NCBI GenBank assembly: GCA_019236925.1
Contig: JAFAID010000240.1
Coordinates: 1 to 35,495, forward strand
DNA from: Mycobacterium sp.
GTDB lineage: Bacteria > Actinomycetota > Actinomycetes > Mycobacteriales > Mycobacteriaceae
Direction: 5' to 3'
DNA: 35,495 bases
Shown here: positions 26,684 to 35,495 of the stretch, piece by piece
Layout: each line of letters opens with the position of its first letter
How positions within the stretch are numbered: position 1 is the first letter of the stretch
Notes under the pieces: generated by a model
What the model saw: the letters and a program-made list of their open reading frames with translations, nothing else
What the model was told of the DNA's origin: nothing
Databases searched by the model: none
Translations under genes and position numbers: made by a program

Positions 26684-27475
26684 TCAGCGACGCAGATAGT
26701 CGAGCTGCGCCTGCACCGACCATTCCGCGACGCCCCACAGTTCCTCGTCGACGTCGAGGTAGACATGCTCGACAACCTGGCGTGCAGTGGCGTCGTCGCC
26801 GAGAGCACGCAATGCCGAGCGCACCTGCTCCAGCCGTTGCTCGCGGTGTGCCAGGTATCCCGACGCCACGGCCTCCAGATTGGCCAGCTCCGGCCCGTGG
26901 CCGGGTAGCACTGTCCGCTGGCCCAGCCCGCGCAGCCGGTGCAGCGACTCGAGGTAGGCGGCCAGACTGCCGTCCTCGGTGTCGATGACGGTTGTTCCCC
27001 GACCCAACACGGTGTCTGCTGTCAGCACGGCATCGTCGAGCACGAACGACAGTGAATCGGCGGTGTGGCCGGGCGTCGCCAACACCGTGATCCGCAGGCC
27101 CGCAGCTTCGATCACTTCACCGTCGGTCAGCTCGGCGCTGAGGCCACGCAGGAACCCGCTACCGGCGGAGCGCACCGGTGCGCCGGTCAGGTCGACCAGC
27201 TTGTCGATGGCGTCGGTGTGGTCGGCGTGCCGATGACTGATCAGCACCACCGCGATGCGGCCCAAGCCCGCGATTTTCGCGATGTGCTCGTCATCGTCGG
27301 GGCCGGGATCGACGACCACCACCTCGTCACTGCCTGGTCCGCGTAGCACCCAGGTGTTAGTGCCCTCCAGCGTCAACAGGCCTGGATTGTCGGCCAGCAG
27401 CACCGATGCGGTATCGCTGACCGTACGCAGCCGACCGTAAGCGGGATGCGTCAGCGGCTCAGCGGTGCCGGTCAC
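26684..27475 (-). CDS. Metallo-beta-lactamase-fold hydrolase (Rv3677c-like)
   Basis: HRHADHTDAI, TPGHTADSLSFVL, VLPGHGP motifs. Confidence 0.92.
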   Translation of the reverse strand: MTGTAEPLTHPAYGRLRTVSDTASVLLADNPGLLTLEGTNTWVLRGPGSDEVVVVDPGPDDDEHIAKIAGLGRIAVVLISHRHADHTDAIDKLVDLTGAPVRSAGSGFLRGLSAELTDGEVIEAAGLRITVLATPGHTADSLSFVLDDAVLTADTVLGRGTTVIDTEDGSLAAYLESLHRLRGLGQRTVLPGHGPELANLEAVASGYLAHREQRLEQVRSALRALGDDATARQVVEHVYLDVDEELWGVAEWSVQAQLDYLRR

Positions 27476-27480
27476 GGTCG

Positions 27481-27936
27481 TTACCTGACCTCGACCACCA
27501 GCTCGACTTCCACCGGCGCGTCCAACGGCAATTCGCTTACGCCGACGGCCGATCGGGCGTGGCTGCCGCGATCACCGAACACCTCGGCAAGCAGATCAGA
27601 TGCGCCGTTGACCACGCCCGGCTGGCCGTTGAATCCGGGCGCGGATGCGACGAATCCGACCACCTTGACCACCCGGGTTACCGCGTCGATGCCTACCAGC
27701 GAATCCAGCGCGGCCAGTGCGTTGAGCGCGCAGATACGGGCCAGCGCCTTGCCCTGCTCGGGGGTGACATCAGCTCCGAGCTTGCCGGTCGCGGCCAGTT
27801 CGCCGGCCTGCATCGGCAACTGCCCCGACGTGTACACCAGGTCGCCGGCCCGCACCGCGGGAACGTAGGAGGCCAACGGCTTGGCCACCTCGGGAAGTTC
27901 TATCCCCAGCTCCCCGAGCCGGACAGACACACTCAT
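27481..27936 (-). CDS. RidA/YjgF-family protein (Rv3678c-like)
   Basis: Y..AVRAGDLVYTSGQLPMQ..., ALDSLVGIDAVTRVVKVVGFVAS. Confidence 0.9.
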   Translation of the reverse strand: MSVSVRLGELGIELPEVAKPLASYVPAVRAGDLVYTSGQLPMQAGELAATGKLGADVTPEQGKALARICALNALAALDSLVGIDAVTRVVKVVGFVASAPGFNGQPGVVNGASDLLAEVFGDRGSHARSAVGVSELPLDAPVEVELVVEVR

Positions 27937-28094
27937 TTCGGGCGTTTCAAATATGCGACGTGCTGCTCACCTGTGGGGCCGGGCAGCACCGAAACGAGCT
28001 CCCACCCGTCGGCACCCCACTGGTCGAGGATCTGCTTGGTGGCGTGTGTCAACAGCGGGACCGTCGCGTACTCCCATGTGGTGGGTTGGCTCAT
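27933..28094 (-). CDS. DUF4177-type small protein (Rv3678A-like), absent from the supplied ORF track
   Basis: 53 aa MSQPTTWEYATVPLLTHATKQILDQWGADGWELVSVLPGPTGEQHVAYLKRPK; stop overlaps the RidA start (ATGA). Confidence 0.88.
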   Translation of the reverse strand: MSQPTTWEYATVPLLTHATKQILDQWGADGWELVSVLPGPTGEQHVAYLKRPK

Positions 28095-28136
28095 ATCCCG
28101 AGCTTATCGGCAGCGGGGTCCGGGCCTCTGGCGCCC

Positions 28137-28203
28137 GGCGACGATGCCCGCAGCGAAGCGGCGGGAGGTGGGGGTACCGCCCGCTTGCGGGGGAGAGGCG
28201 GGC
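28137..28203 (+). repeat. Dispersed intergenic hairpin repeat copy
   Basis: GGCGACGATGCCCGCAGCGAAGCGGCGGGAGGTGGGGGTACC...: stems CCCGC/GCGGG and GCCCGC/GCGGGC. Confidence 0.55.
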
Positions 28204-28223
28204 AGTGTGGATAGCATGCATTG

Positions 28224-29243
28224 GTGGGGACCATACCGACCGGCGGCAGTACCGCCCGCTGGCCATCGCGATTGTCGAAGGCCCGTCTGCATTTCGTGAC
28301 CGGCAAAGGCGGTACCGGCAAGTCGACGGTGGCCGCCGCGCTCGCGCTGACTCTCGCGTCCGGTGGGCGCAAGGTCTTGCTCATCGAAGTCGAAGGGCGC
28401 CAAGGCATTGCGCAACTCTTCGACGTGCCGCCGCTGCCCTACAAAGAGCTAAAGATCGCCACTGCCGAGCACGGTGGTCACGTCAACGCGCTGGCGATCG
28501 ACATCGAAGCCGCGTTCCTGGAATACCTCGACATGTTCTACAACCTCGGCATCGCCGGCAAAGCGATGCGGCGCATCGAGGCGATCGAGTTCGCGACAAC
28601 CATCGCGCCCGGCCTGCGCGACGTTTTGCTCACCGGCAAGATCAAGGAATCGGTGACCCGCGTCGACAAGAACAAGCTGCCGGTGTACGACGCGATTGTC
28701 GTCGACGCGCCTCCAACCGGCCGCATCGCACGCTTTCTGGACGTCACCAGGGCGGTGTCCGATCTGGCCAAGGGCGGCCCAGTGTACTCGCAGGCCGAAG
28801 GTGTGGTGAAGCTCCTGCACTCAGATCAAACGGCCATCCACCTGGTGACCCTTCTGGAGGCGCTGCCGATGCAGGAGACGATGGAGGCAATCGACGAGTT
28901 GCAGGGGCTGGGCCTGCCCATCGGCAGCGTGATCGTCAACCGCAATATCGCCGCTTACCTGCAACCCGACGATCTCGCCAAAGCCGCTGAGGGCGATGTC
29001 GATGCCGACGCGGTGCGTGCGGGCCTGGCGGCCGCCGGCATCAAGCTGGGCGATACAGACTTCGCGGGGTTGCTGACCGAGACCATCCAGCATGCCACCC
29101 GGATGACCGCGCGAGCAGCAACCGCAGAGGAGCTCGACGAGCTGAAGGTGCCACGCCTGGAGCTACCGACCATCGCCGACGGGGTCGACCTGGGCAGCCT
29201 CTACGAGCTTTCTGAATCGCTTGCGCAGCAGGGGGTTCGATGA
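28224..29243 (+). CDS. Get3/ArsA-like ATPase (Rv3679-like, BagA)
   Basis: [55 protein letters not shown] 28224 with TAGCAT 6 nt upstream. Confidence 0.93.
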   Translation: MGTIPTGGSTARWPSRLSKARLHFVTGKGGTGKSTVAAALALTLASGGRKVLLIEVEGRQGIAQLFDVPPLPYKELKIATAEHGGHVNALAIDIEAAFLEYLDMFYNLGIAGKAMRRIEAIEFATTIAPGLRDVLLTGKIKESVTRVDKNKLPVYDAIVVDAPPTGRIARFLDVTRAVSDLAKGGPVYSQAEGVVKLLHSDQTAIHLVTLLEALPMQETMEAIDELQGLGLPIGSVIVNRNIAAYLQPDDLAKAAEGDVDADAVRAGLAAAGIKLGDTDFAGLLTETIQHATRMTARAATAEELDELKVPRLELPTIADGVDLGSLYELSESLAQQGVR

Positions 29244-30409
29244 GTACCACACCACCGACCCTGGATATTGCCTCGATTCTGACCGATACCTCTAATCGTG
29301 TTGTGGTGTGCTGTGGTGCGGGCGGGGTCGGCAAGACCACCACTGCCGCCGCGATGGCGCTGCGCGCAGCCGAATACGGCCGCACGGTGGTGGTTTTGAC
29401 GATCGACCCGGCTAAGCGGCTGGCACAAGCATTGGGAATCAGCGACCTCGGCAATTCCCCGCAACGCGTGCCGCTGGCTCCGGAGGTGCCCGGCCAGCTG
29501 TTCGCGATGATGCTCGACATGCGGCGCACGTTCGACGAGATGGTGATTCAGTATTCGGGAGCCGATCGGGCGCAAGCGATTTTGGACAACCAGTTCTATC
29601 AGACGGTCGCTACGTCACTGGCCGGCACCCAGGAGTACATGGCGATGGAGAAGCTCGGCCAGCTGCTGAGCGAGGACCGCTGGGATCTGGTTGTGGTGGA
29701 CACTCCACCGTCGCGCAATGCGCTGGACTTCCTCGACGCGCCAAAACGGTTGGGCAGCTTCATGGACAGCCGGTTATGGCGATTGCTGTTAGGGCCCGGG
29801 CGTGGGATCGGACGGCTCGTCACCGGCGCAGTCGGCTTGGCGATGAAGGCACTGTCAACGGTCCTCGGTTCGCAGATGCTCTCCGACGCCGCGGGTTTCG
29901 TCCGATCGCTGGATGCTACGTTCGGCGGCTTCCGGGAGAAGGCGGACCGAACCTACGCGTTGTTGAAGCGCCGCGGCACCCAGTTCGTGGTGGTGTCGGC
30001 CGCCGAGCCGGACGCGCTTCGAGAGGCGTCGTTCTTCGTGGACCGGCTTTCGGAGGAACGGATGCCGCTGGCCGGACTCATCCTCAACCGAACCCATCCG
30101 ATGTTGTGCTCGTTGCCGGTCGAGCGGGCCATTGACGGAGCCGCGACGCTCGAGAGTGAGCCGGAAGCCACCGACGCACCGGGCACGAGGGACTTGGCAA
30201 CGGCCGTCCTGCAGATCCACGCTGACCGCGCGGCGACTTCCAAACGCGAGATCCGGCTGCTGTCCCGGTTCACCGGAGCCAATCCCCACGTGGCCATCGT
30301 CGGGGTGCCGTCGCTGCCGTTCGACGTCTCCGATCTGGAGGCGTTGCGGGCGATCGCCGACCAGATGACGGCGGTCGGTGACGATGCGGGCCGCGAAGCG
30401 GCCCGATGA
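29240..30409 (+). CDS. Get3/ArsA-like ATPase (Rv3680-like, BagB)
   Basis: [48 protein letters not shown] overlaps the upstream stop. Confidence 0.93.
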   Translation: MSTTPPTLDIASILTDTSNRVVVCCGAGGVGKTTTAAAMALRAAEYGRTVVVLTIDPAKRLAQALGISDLGNSPQRVPLAPEVPGQLFAMMLDMRRTFDEMVIQYSGADRAQAILDNQFYQTVATSLAGTQEYMAMEKLGQLLSEDRWDLVVVDTPPSRNALDFLDAPKRLGSFMDSRLWRLLLGPGRGIGRLVTGAVGLAMKALSTVLGSQMLSDAAGFVRSLDATFGGFREKADRTYALLKRRGTQFVVVSAAEPDALREASFFVDRLSEERMPLAGLILNRTHPMLCSLPVERAIDGAATLESEPEATDAPGTRDLATAVLQIHADRAATSKREIRLLSRFTGANPHVAIVGVPSLPFDVSDLEALRAIADQMTAVGDDAGREAAR

Positions 30410-30467
30410 AGGAGCCGGCCCATCAAGTTCGGTCGGCGACGATGCGGGCCGTGAAGCGGCCCGCTGA
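30372..30467. repeat. Two 38-bp imperfect direct repeats (30372-30409, 30430-30467), each with a GGGCCGyGAAGCGGCCC hairpin
   Basis: 35/38 identities by eye; first copy forms the 3' end and stop codon of the Rv3680-like gene. Confidence 0.85.
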
Positions 30468-30468
30468 G

Positions 30469-30506
30469 GGCTAGTCGTCCGGCTACAGGCTAGTCGTTTG
30501 GCTACT
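30469..30506. repeat. 19-bp tandem duplication
   Basis: GGCTAGTCGTCCGGCTACA / GGCTAGTCGTTTGGCTACT, head-to-tail, 16/19 identities. Confidence 0.8.
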
Positions 30507-30859
30507 TAGCCAACGCTGCGGTGCTTGCGTTGTGCAGCGAAGAACTCCCCCCAAGAAACCACCTCGGGGTGTTGTTTGAGTAGCGCCCGACGCTGGCGTT
30601 CGGTCATGCCGCCCCACACCCCGAACTCGACACGGTTGTCCAGCGCATCAGCACCGCACTCCAGCATCACCGGACAATGCCTGCAGATCACCGCAGCCTT
30701 GCGTTGCGCGGCCCCCCGGACGAACAGCTCGTCGGGATCAGCCGCCCGGCATAACGCCTTGGAAACCCAGGCGATCCTCGACTCCGCATCAGCTCCATAA
30801 AGGATGTTGGCTGTCGGTGCTGCACTCGTCCTGCGCACCGCGGTCCGTGTACCTGACAC
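30506..30859 (-). CDS. whiB4: WhiB-family Fe-S redox regulator WhiB4
   Basis: VSGTRTAVRRT...ALCRAADPDELFVRGAAQRKAAVICRHCPVMLECGADALDNRVEFGVWGGMTERQRRALL; GTG at 30859 gives 117 aa. Confidence 0.95.
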   Translation of the reverse strand: MSGTRTAVRRTSAAPTANILYGADAESRIAWVSKALCRAADPDELFVRGAAQRKAAVICRHCPVMLECGADALDNRVEFGVWGGMTERQRRALLKQHPEVVSWGEFFAAQRKHRSVG

Positions 30860-31197
30860 CAGCGATTCCCCTTCGCTCCTGCCACCGGTGCGGCGGCTCC
30901 GTGTTAGATCCAAGACCACCGATGCGATCTGCGCCACACTGTGCGCGTCGGTGTTACCTGTATCTCACTGTGTGCATAAGCTACGTGGTCAGGTATCAAT
31001 TACGCAACAGTCTCCTACCCCCTTTTTTGGGACTACCGTGCAGTCCGATCATGAACGGCCCCCTGAAATGGGACGAAGCGACGGCTGAAATGCCCCTGAG
31101 CTGCGACTGAGAGAAACCTGAGCGGTGATGATTTGCAAGATACCGCCAACATGACTCTCGGGGCAACTTGCGTCGCGGCGCCGCTAGTCTAGTAGCC

Positions 31198-33636
31198 ATG
31201 CCGGAGCGCCCCACAACCGCGATCACAATCGCCAAGCTCGCGGGGTGCTGTCTGTTGGCCAGCGTCGTCGTCGCGGCCATGCTGTTCCCCGTGGTCGGCG
31301 GCGTCGGGCTGGTATCCAATCGCGCCTCCGAAGTCGTCGGCAACGCCTCGGCCCAACTGCTGGAGGGCGAAGTCCCGGCGGTGACCACGATGGTCGACGC
31401 AAAGGGCAACACGATTGCCTGGCTGTACTCGCAGCGGCGGTTCGAGGTCCCCAGCGACAAGATTGCCGACACCATGAAGCTGGCAATCGTCTCGATCGAA
31501 GACAAGCGGTTTGCCGAGCACAACGGCGTCGACTGGAAGGGCACCCTGACCGGGCTGGCGGGCTACGCCTCGGGCGACGTCGATACCCGCGGGGGCTCGA
31601 CGATCGAGCAACAGTACGTGAAGAACTATCAGCTGCTGGTCATCGCGCAGACCGACGCCGAAAAACGCGCGGCCATCGAGACCACGCCCGCCCGCAAACT
31701 GCGCGAGATCCGGATGGCGCTCACCCTCGACAAGACTTTCACCAAACCGGAGATCCTGACCCGCTACCTGAACCTGGTGTCGTTCGGTAACAACGCCTTC
31801 GGCGTGCAGGATGCGGCGCAAACGTACTTCGGTATCAACGCGTCGGACCTGAACTGGCAGCAGGCGGCCCTGCTGGCCGGCCTGGTCCAGTCGACCAGCA
31901 CACTGAATCCCTACACCAACCCGGACGGCGCGCTGGCCCGGCGAAACCTCGTCCTGGACACCATGATCGAAAACCTGCCCAACGAGGCCGATGCGCTGCG
32001 CGCCGCCAAGGCTGAGCCGTTGGGCATCTTGCCGCAGCCCAAGGAGCTTCCACGTGGCTGCATCGCGGCGGGCGATCGGGCTTTCTTCTGCGACTACGTG
32101 CAGGCCTACCTGGCCCGCACCGGCATCAGCAAGGAACAGGTGGCCCGCGGCGGCTACTTGATCCGCACCACACTCGACCCCGATGTGCAGGAGCCGGTCA
32201 AGCACGCGATCGACACCTACGCCAGCCCCACCCTCGAGGGCATCGCCAGCGTGATGAGCGTGATCAGGCCGGGTAAGAACGCGCACAAAGTGGTGGCGAT
32301 GGCCAGCAACCGGACCTATGGGTTGAACATGGATGCTGGCGAGACCATGCGACCGCAGCCGTTCTCCATGGTCGGCGACGGCGCCGGGTCCATCTTCAAA
32401 ATCTTCACCACCGCCGCGGCCATGCAGATGGGCATGGGCATCAACGCCACACTTGATGTGCCGGGCAGGTTCCAGACCAAGGGCATGGGTAGCGGCGGCG
32501 CTAAGGGCTGCCCCAAAGACACGTGGTGCGTCGTCAACGCCGGCAGCTATCGCGGGTCGATGAATGTGACCGACGCGCTGGCCACCTCGCCCAACACCGC
32601 GTTCGCCCGGCTGATCCAGCTGGTGGGGGTACCGCGCGCGGTCGACATGGCGATCAAGCTTGGAATGCGGTCTTACGCCGATCCCGGCAGCGCCCGGGAT
32701 TACGACCCCGATAGCAACGAGAGCCTGGCCGACTTCATCAAGCGGCAGAACATCGGGTCGTTCACGCTGGGCCCATTCGAGCTGAACGCGCTGGAGCTGT
32801 CGAACGTCGCGGCGACACTGGCGTCGGGCGGCACGTGGTGCCCACCGAGCCCCATCGACAAGCTGATCGACCGTAACGGCAACGAAGTCGCCGTCAACAC
32901 CCAGGCCTGTGAACAGGCGGTGCCAGAGGGGCTGGCCAACACGCTGGCCAACGCGATGAGCAAGGACGCGCAAGGGGGCGGCACCGCTTCGGGGTCCGCC
33001 GGTGCGGCGGGGTGGAACCTGCCGGTGTCCGGCAAGACCGGCACCACCGAGGCGCACCGGTCGTCGGGCTTCGTCGGCTTCACCAATCAGTACGCCGCGG
33101 CCAACTACGTCTACGACGATTCGACGTCGCCGTCAGATCTGTGCTCGTCGCCGCTGCGCCGCTGCGGCGACGGCAACCTCTACGGCGGTAACGAGCCGGC
33201 GCGCACCTGGTTCACCGCGATGAAACCGATCGCCACTATTTACGGCGACGTGCACTTGCCGCCGACTGACCGGGAGTACGTCGAAGGCGGTCCGGGTTCT
33301 CGGGTGCCGAGCGTCGCGGGTCTCGACGTGGACGCCGCGCGGCAGCGCTTGAAGGATTCCGGGTTCCAGGTCGCCGACCAGACCGCTTCGATCAACAGCA
33401 GTGCGAAGTACGGCGAGGTGGTCGGAACGTCGCCGAACGGCCAGACGATCCCGGGTGCGGTCATCACCATCCAAACCAGTAACGGCGTCGCGCCGGCACC
33501 ACCCCCGCCCGCAGTTGGCGGGCCCGGTGGTGGTCCTCCGGCGCCGGTGGGCTCTCAGGTCATCGAGATCCCGGGTCTCCCGCCGATCACGATTCCAATT
33601 CTCGCGCCGCCTCCGCCGGCTGAGCCGCCGCCATAG
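31198..33636 (+). CDS. ponA2: Bifunctional penicillin-binding protein PonA2 (transglycosylase/transpeptidase/PASTA)
   Basis: GT51 motifs (EDKRFAEHNGVD, GGSTIEQQYVKN), KTGTTEAHRSSGFVG, PASTA RVPSVAGLDVDAARQRL..., proline-rich C-terminus; ATG 31198 with TAGTCT 7 nt upstream. Confidence 0.96.
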   Translation: MPERPTTAITIAKLAGCCLLASVVVAAMLFPVVGGVGLVSNRASEVVGNASAQLLEGEVPAVTTMVDAKGNTIAWLYSQRRFEVPSDKIADTMKLAIVSIEDKRFAEHNGVDWKGTLTGLAGYASGDVDTRGGSTIEQQYVKNYQLLVIAQTDAEKRAAIETTPARKLREIRMALTLDKTFTKPEILTRYLNLVSFGNNAFGVQDAAQTYFGINASDLNWQQAALLAGLVQSTSTLNPYTNPDGALARRNLVLDTMIENLPNEADALRAAKAEPLGILPQPKELPRGCIAAGDRAFFCDYVQAYLARTGISKEQVARGGYLIRTTLDPDVQEPVKHAIDTYASPTLEGIASVMSVIRPGKNAHKVVAMASNRTYGLNMDAGETMRPQPFSMVGDGAGSIFKIFTTAAAMQMGMGINATLDVPGRFQTKGMGSGGAKGCPKDTWCVVNAGSYRGSMNVTDALATSPNTAFARLIQLVGVPRAVDMAIKLGMRSYADPGSARDYDPDSNESLADFIKRQNIGSFTLGPFELNALELSNVAATLASGGTWCPPSPIDKLIDRNGNEVAVNTQACEQAVPEGLANTLANAMSKDAQGGGTASGSAGAAGWNLPVSGKTGTTEAHRSSGFVGFTNQYAAANYVYDDSTSPSDLCSSPLRRCGDGNLYGGNEPARTWFTAMKPIATIYGDVHLPPTDREYVEGGPGSRVPSVAGLDVDAARQRLKDSGFQVADQTASINSSAKYGEVVGTSPNGQTIPGAVITIQTSNGVAPAPPPPAVGGPGGGPPAPVGSQVIEIPGLPPITIPILAPPPPAEPPP

Positions 33637-33693
33637 GCGGTCTCACAGCGTGTGACCCGATGCCAGCTGACGTACCGCAGTAGGCTGGCCTGC

Positions 33694-34653
33694 ATGCCTT
33701 CAGCCATTTCTGCTCTGAAAAGTACCGGCGCCGTTGCGCTCGGGTCGGCCGTCGCCGGAATCGGCTACGCCTCGATCATCGAACGCAATGCGTTCGTGCT
33801 GCGAGAGCTGACCATGCCGGTGCTCACGCCGGGTTCGTCGCCGCTGCGGGTGCTGCACATCAGCGACCTTCACATGCGGCCCGGTCAGCGCCGCAAGCAG
33901 GCGTGGCTGCGCGAACTCATCAACTTGGAACCCGACCTGGTCGTGAACACCGGTGACAACCTGGCGCACCCCAAGGCGGTGCCCGCGGTCATTCAGAGCC
34001 TCAGCGAGTTGCTTTCGCTGCCGGGCATTTTCGTTTTCGGCAGCAACGACTATTTCGGACCACGACCGAAGAACCCGCTGAACTACCTGACGAACCCGGG
34101 TCATCGTGTGCACGGTCAGCCGTTGCCCTGGCAGGATCTGCGGGCGGCATTCACTGAGCGCGGCTGGCTGGATCTCACCCACAACCGTCGCGAATTCGAG
34201 GTGGCGGGACTGCACATCGCGGCCGCAGGCGTGGACGACCCGCACATCGCGCGGGATCGTTACGACGCGATCGCGGGGCAGCCCAGCCCGGCTGCCAACC
34301 TGCGGCTGGGGTTGACCCATTCGCCGGAGCCCCGGGTGCTGGACCGCTTCGCCGCCGATGGCTACCAGCTGGTGATGGCCGGCCACACCCACGGCGGACA
34401 GCTGTGCTTGCCCTTCTATGGCGCCCTGGTGACCAACTCGGGCCTGGACCGGTCCCGCGCCAAGGGCCCGTCCCGGTGGGGCGCCACCATGCGGTTGCAT
34501 GTCTCCGCCGGGATTGGCACGTCGCCGTATGCGCCGGTGCGGTTCTGCTGCAGGCCCGAGGCCACCCTGCTGACATTGATTGCGGCGCCGATCGGCGGCC
34601 GCGATTCACACAGCGATCTGGGCCGGTCGCAGCCAACGTATTCAGCGCGTTGA
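33694..34653 (+). CDS. Calcineurin-like metallophosphoesterase (Rv3683-like)
   Basis: LHISDLHMRPGQ, VNTGDNLA, FVFGSNDYFG, MAGHTHGGQLCLP. Confidence 0.93.
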   Translation: MPSAISALKSTGAVALGSAVAGIGYASIIERNAFVLRELTMPVLTPGSSPLRVLHISDLHMRPGQRRKQAWLRELINLEPDLVVNTGDNLAHPKAVPAVIQSLSELLSLPGIFVFGSNDYFGPRPKNPLNYLTNPGHRVHGQPLPWQDLRAAFTERGWLDLTHNRREFEVAGLHIAAAGVDDPHIARDRYDAIAGQPSPAANLRLGLTHSPEPRVLDRFAADGYQLVMAGHTHGGQLCLPFYGALVTNSGLDRSRAKGPSRWGATMRLHVSAGIGTSPYAPVRFCCRPEATLLTLIAAPIGGRDSHSDLGRSQPTYSAR

Positions 34654-34659
34654 CCCCAC

Positions 34660-35004
34660 CGGCCCGGCCGGCCACGAGTCGAGCCGTCTTTTTTGCCCGA
34701 GCTGGTTGACCGGATGGTGTCGGTTCCCGACGCCGCGTCGATTGCGGCGGCCCGCCAGGCCAGCGCGGTGTTGAACCGTCGGGTAGGTGCGTCGACCGGC
34801 ACCAATCTGTGGGGAGCTTTCGGCCTGCTCGCCGAGATGGCCGCCAACGTTCGCAGTGGCTCGGTGGTCACACTGCTCGCCGATAGCGGCGACCGGTACG
34901 CCGACAGCTACTTCAGCGACGAGTGGGTCAAGCCCCAAGCACTGGACATATCGGCGCCCGCCGCGGCCTTGACCGAGTTCGAACGCTCGGGCCACTGGGA
35001 TTGA
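34660..35004 (+). pseudogene. 5'-truncated remnant of a cysteine synthase-like PLP enzyme gene (Rv3684-like C-terminus)
   Basis: Open frame from the Rv3683 stop: [92 protein letters not shown]...; catalytic N-terminal portion absent. Confidence 0.75.
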
Positions 35005-35105
35005 GCCCAGGCCTCGTCAACGTCGCTGCCCGGAGCGGTCACCAGCAGCCAAAGCACTCCCAGGGCCAGGAACCCGCCGAACACCACGGCGCCTAACACC
35101 GTCAT
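34908..35105 (-). CDS. Small putative membrane protein
   Basis: [42 protein letters not shown]...: single hydrophobic helix; overlaps antisense to the Rv3684-like remnant. Confidence 0.45.
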   Translation of the reverse strand: MTVLGAVVFGGFLALGVLWLLVTAPGSDVDEAWAQSQWPERSNSVKAAAGADMSSAWGLTHSSLK

Positions 35106-35318
35106 GATTCTCTCGCTTCCATTGCACCGACCGTGCGGTTGATAGCTTATTTAAGGTCGCCGACATCCCGCTTATTCCACGCCGGACTGTGCGGTAAATC
35201 CTCAGGCCATGCCGGATGTGATCTACGTCGCAGGACAGCCCACCCGGTGCCGACGCCGGCACGGCAATCCGCTTTGGCGAGTCCCCGGGCCGGTGCGATA
35301 CGCTGTCGTGGCTTCAAG

Positions 35319-35392
<74 letters not shown>

Positions 35393-35495
35393 CTGCTTAG
35401 TCGAGATGACAGAACTGCCCCTAACCTCTCTACGACCGCAGTACAAGGCCGCCGCCCCAACCCGCCTGAAGCAAGGGCACGGATGCCTGACCCGA

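Noticed and set aside
30945-30975. Crp site upstream of whiB4 (CAGTGAGATACAGGTAACACC)
   Set aside because: Only the left half (AGTGAGATA) resembles known sites; the right half does not match at the required spacing.
31189-33057. 622-aa minus-strand ORF opposite ponA2
   Set aside because: Antisense artefact of GC-rich codon bias; no recognisable domain.

Overview
This is a GC-rich mycobacterial chromosome segment. From protein recognition it is largely syntenic with M. tuberculosis Rv3647c-Rv3684; I could run no database search. Order: cspA; DECH-box helicase; Rv3651-like sensor protein; compact actinobacterial Tad/Flp-type pilus or secretion cluster (Rv3654c-Rv3660c-like); HAD phosphatase; dppDCBA; proline-rich LppU-like membrane protein; acs; serine protease; holin-like protein; ephE; marP; NUDIX; thioredoxin-like; nth; crp; MBL hydrolase; RidA; DUF4177; Get3-like ATPase pair; whiB4; ponA2; metallophosphoesterase; remnant of a cysteine-synthase-like gene; tRNA-Pro(CGG). 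The ORF track does not show two strongly supported non-coding RNAs: a 6C/B11-type C-rich-loop sRNA (minus strand, ~9150-9246) and an Ms1/MTS2823-type RNA (plus strand, ~10395-10704) with a clear terminator. The most interesting leads are: (i) the two TadE/TadG-like pseudopilin ORFs have no canonical start in the conserved frame, and each has an ATG one frame off; (ii) a CRP-type palindrome lies just upstream of the Ms1-like RNA; (iii) a small dispersed hairpin repeat family has conserved flanks but different, self-complementary stems; (iv) the CpaE-like protein has a degenerate Walker A motif and one of the Get3-like ATPases has a deviant one; (v) a precise 5' truncation of the cysteine-synthase-like gene abuts the upstream stop codon. 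No CRISPR array, IS element or PE/PPE gene was seen.
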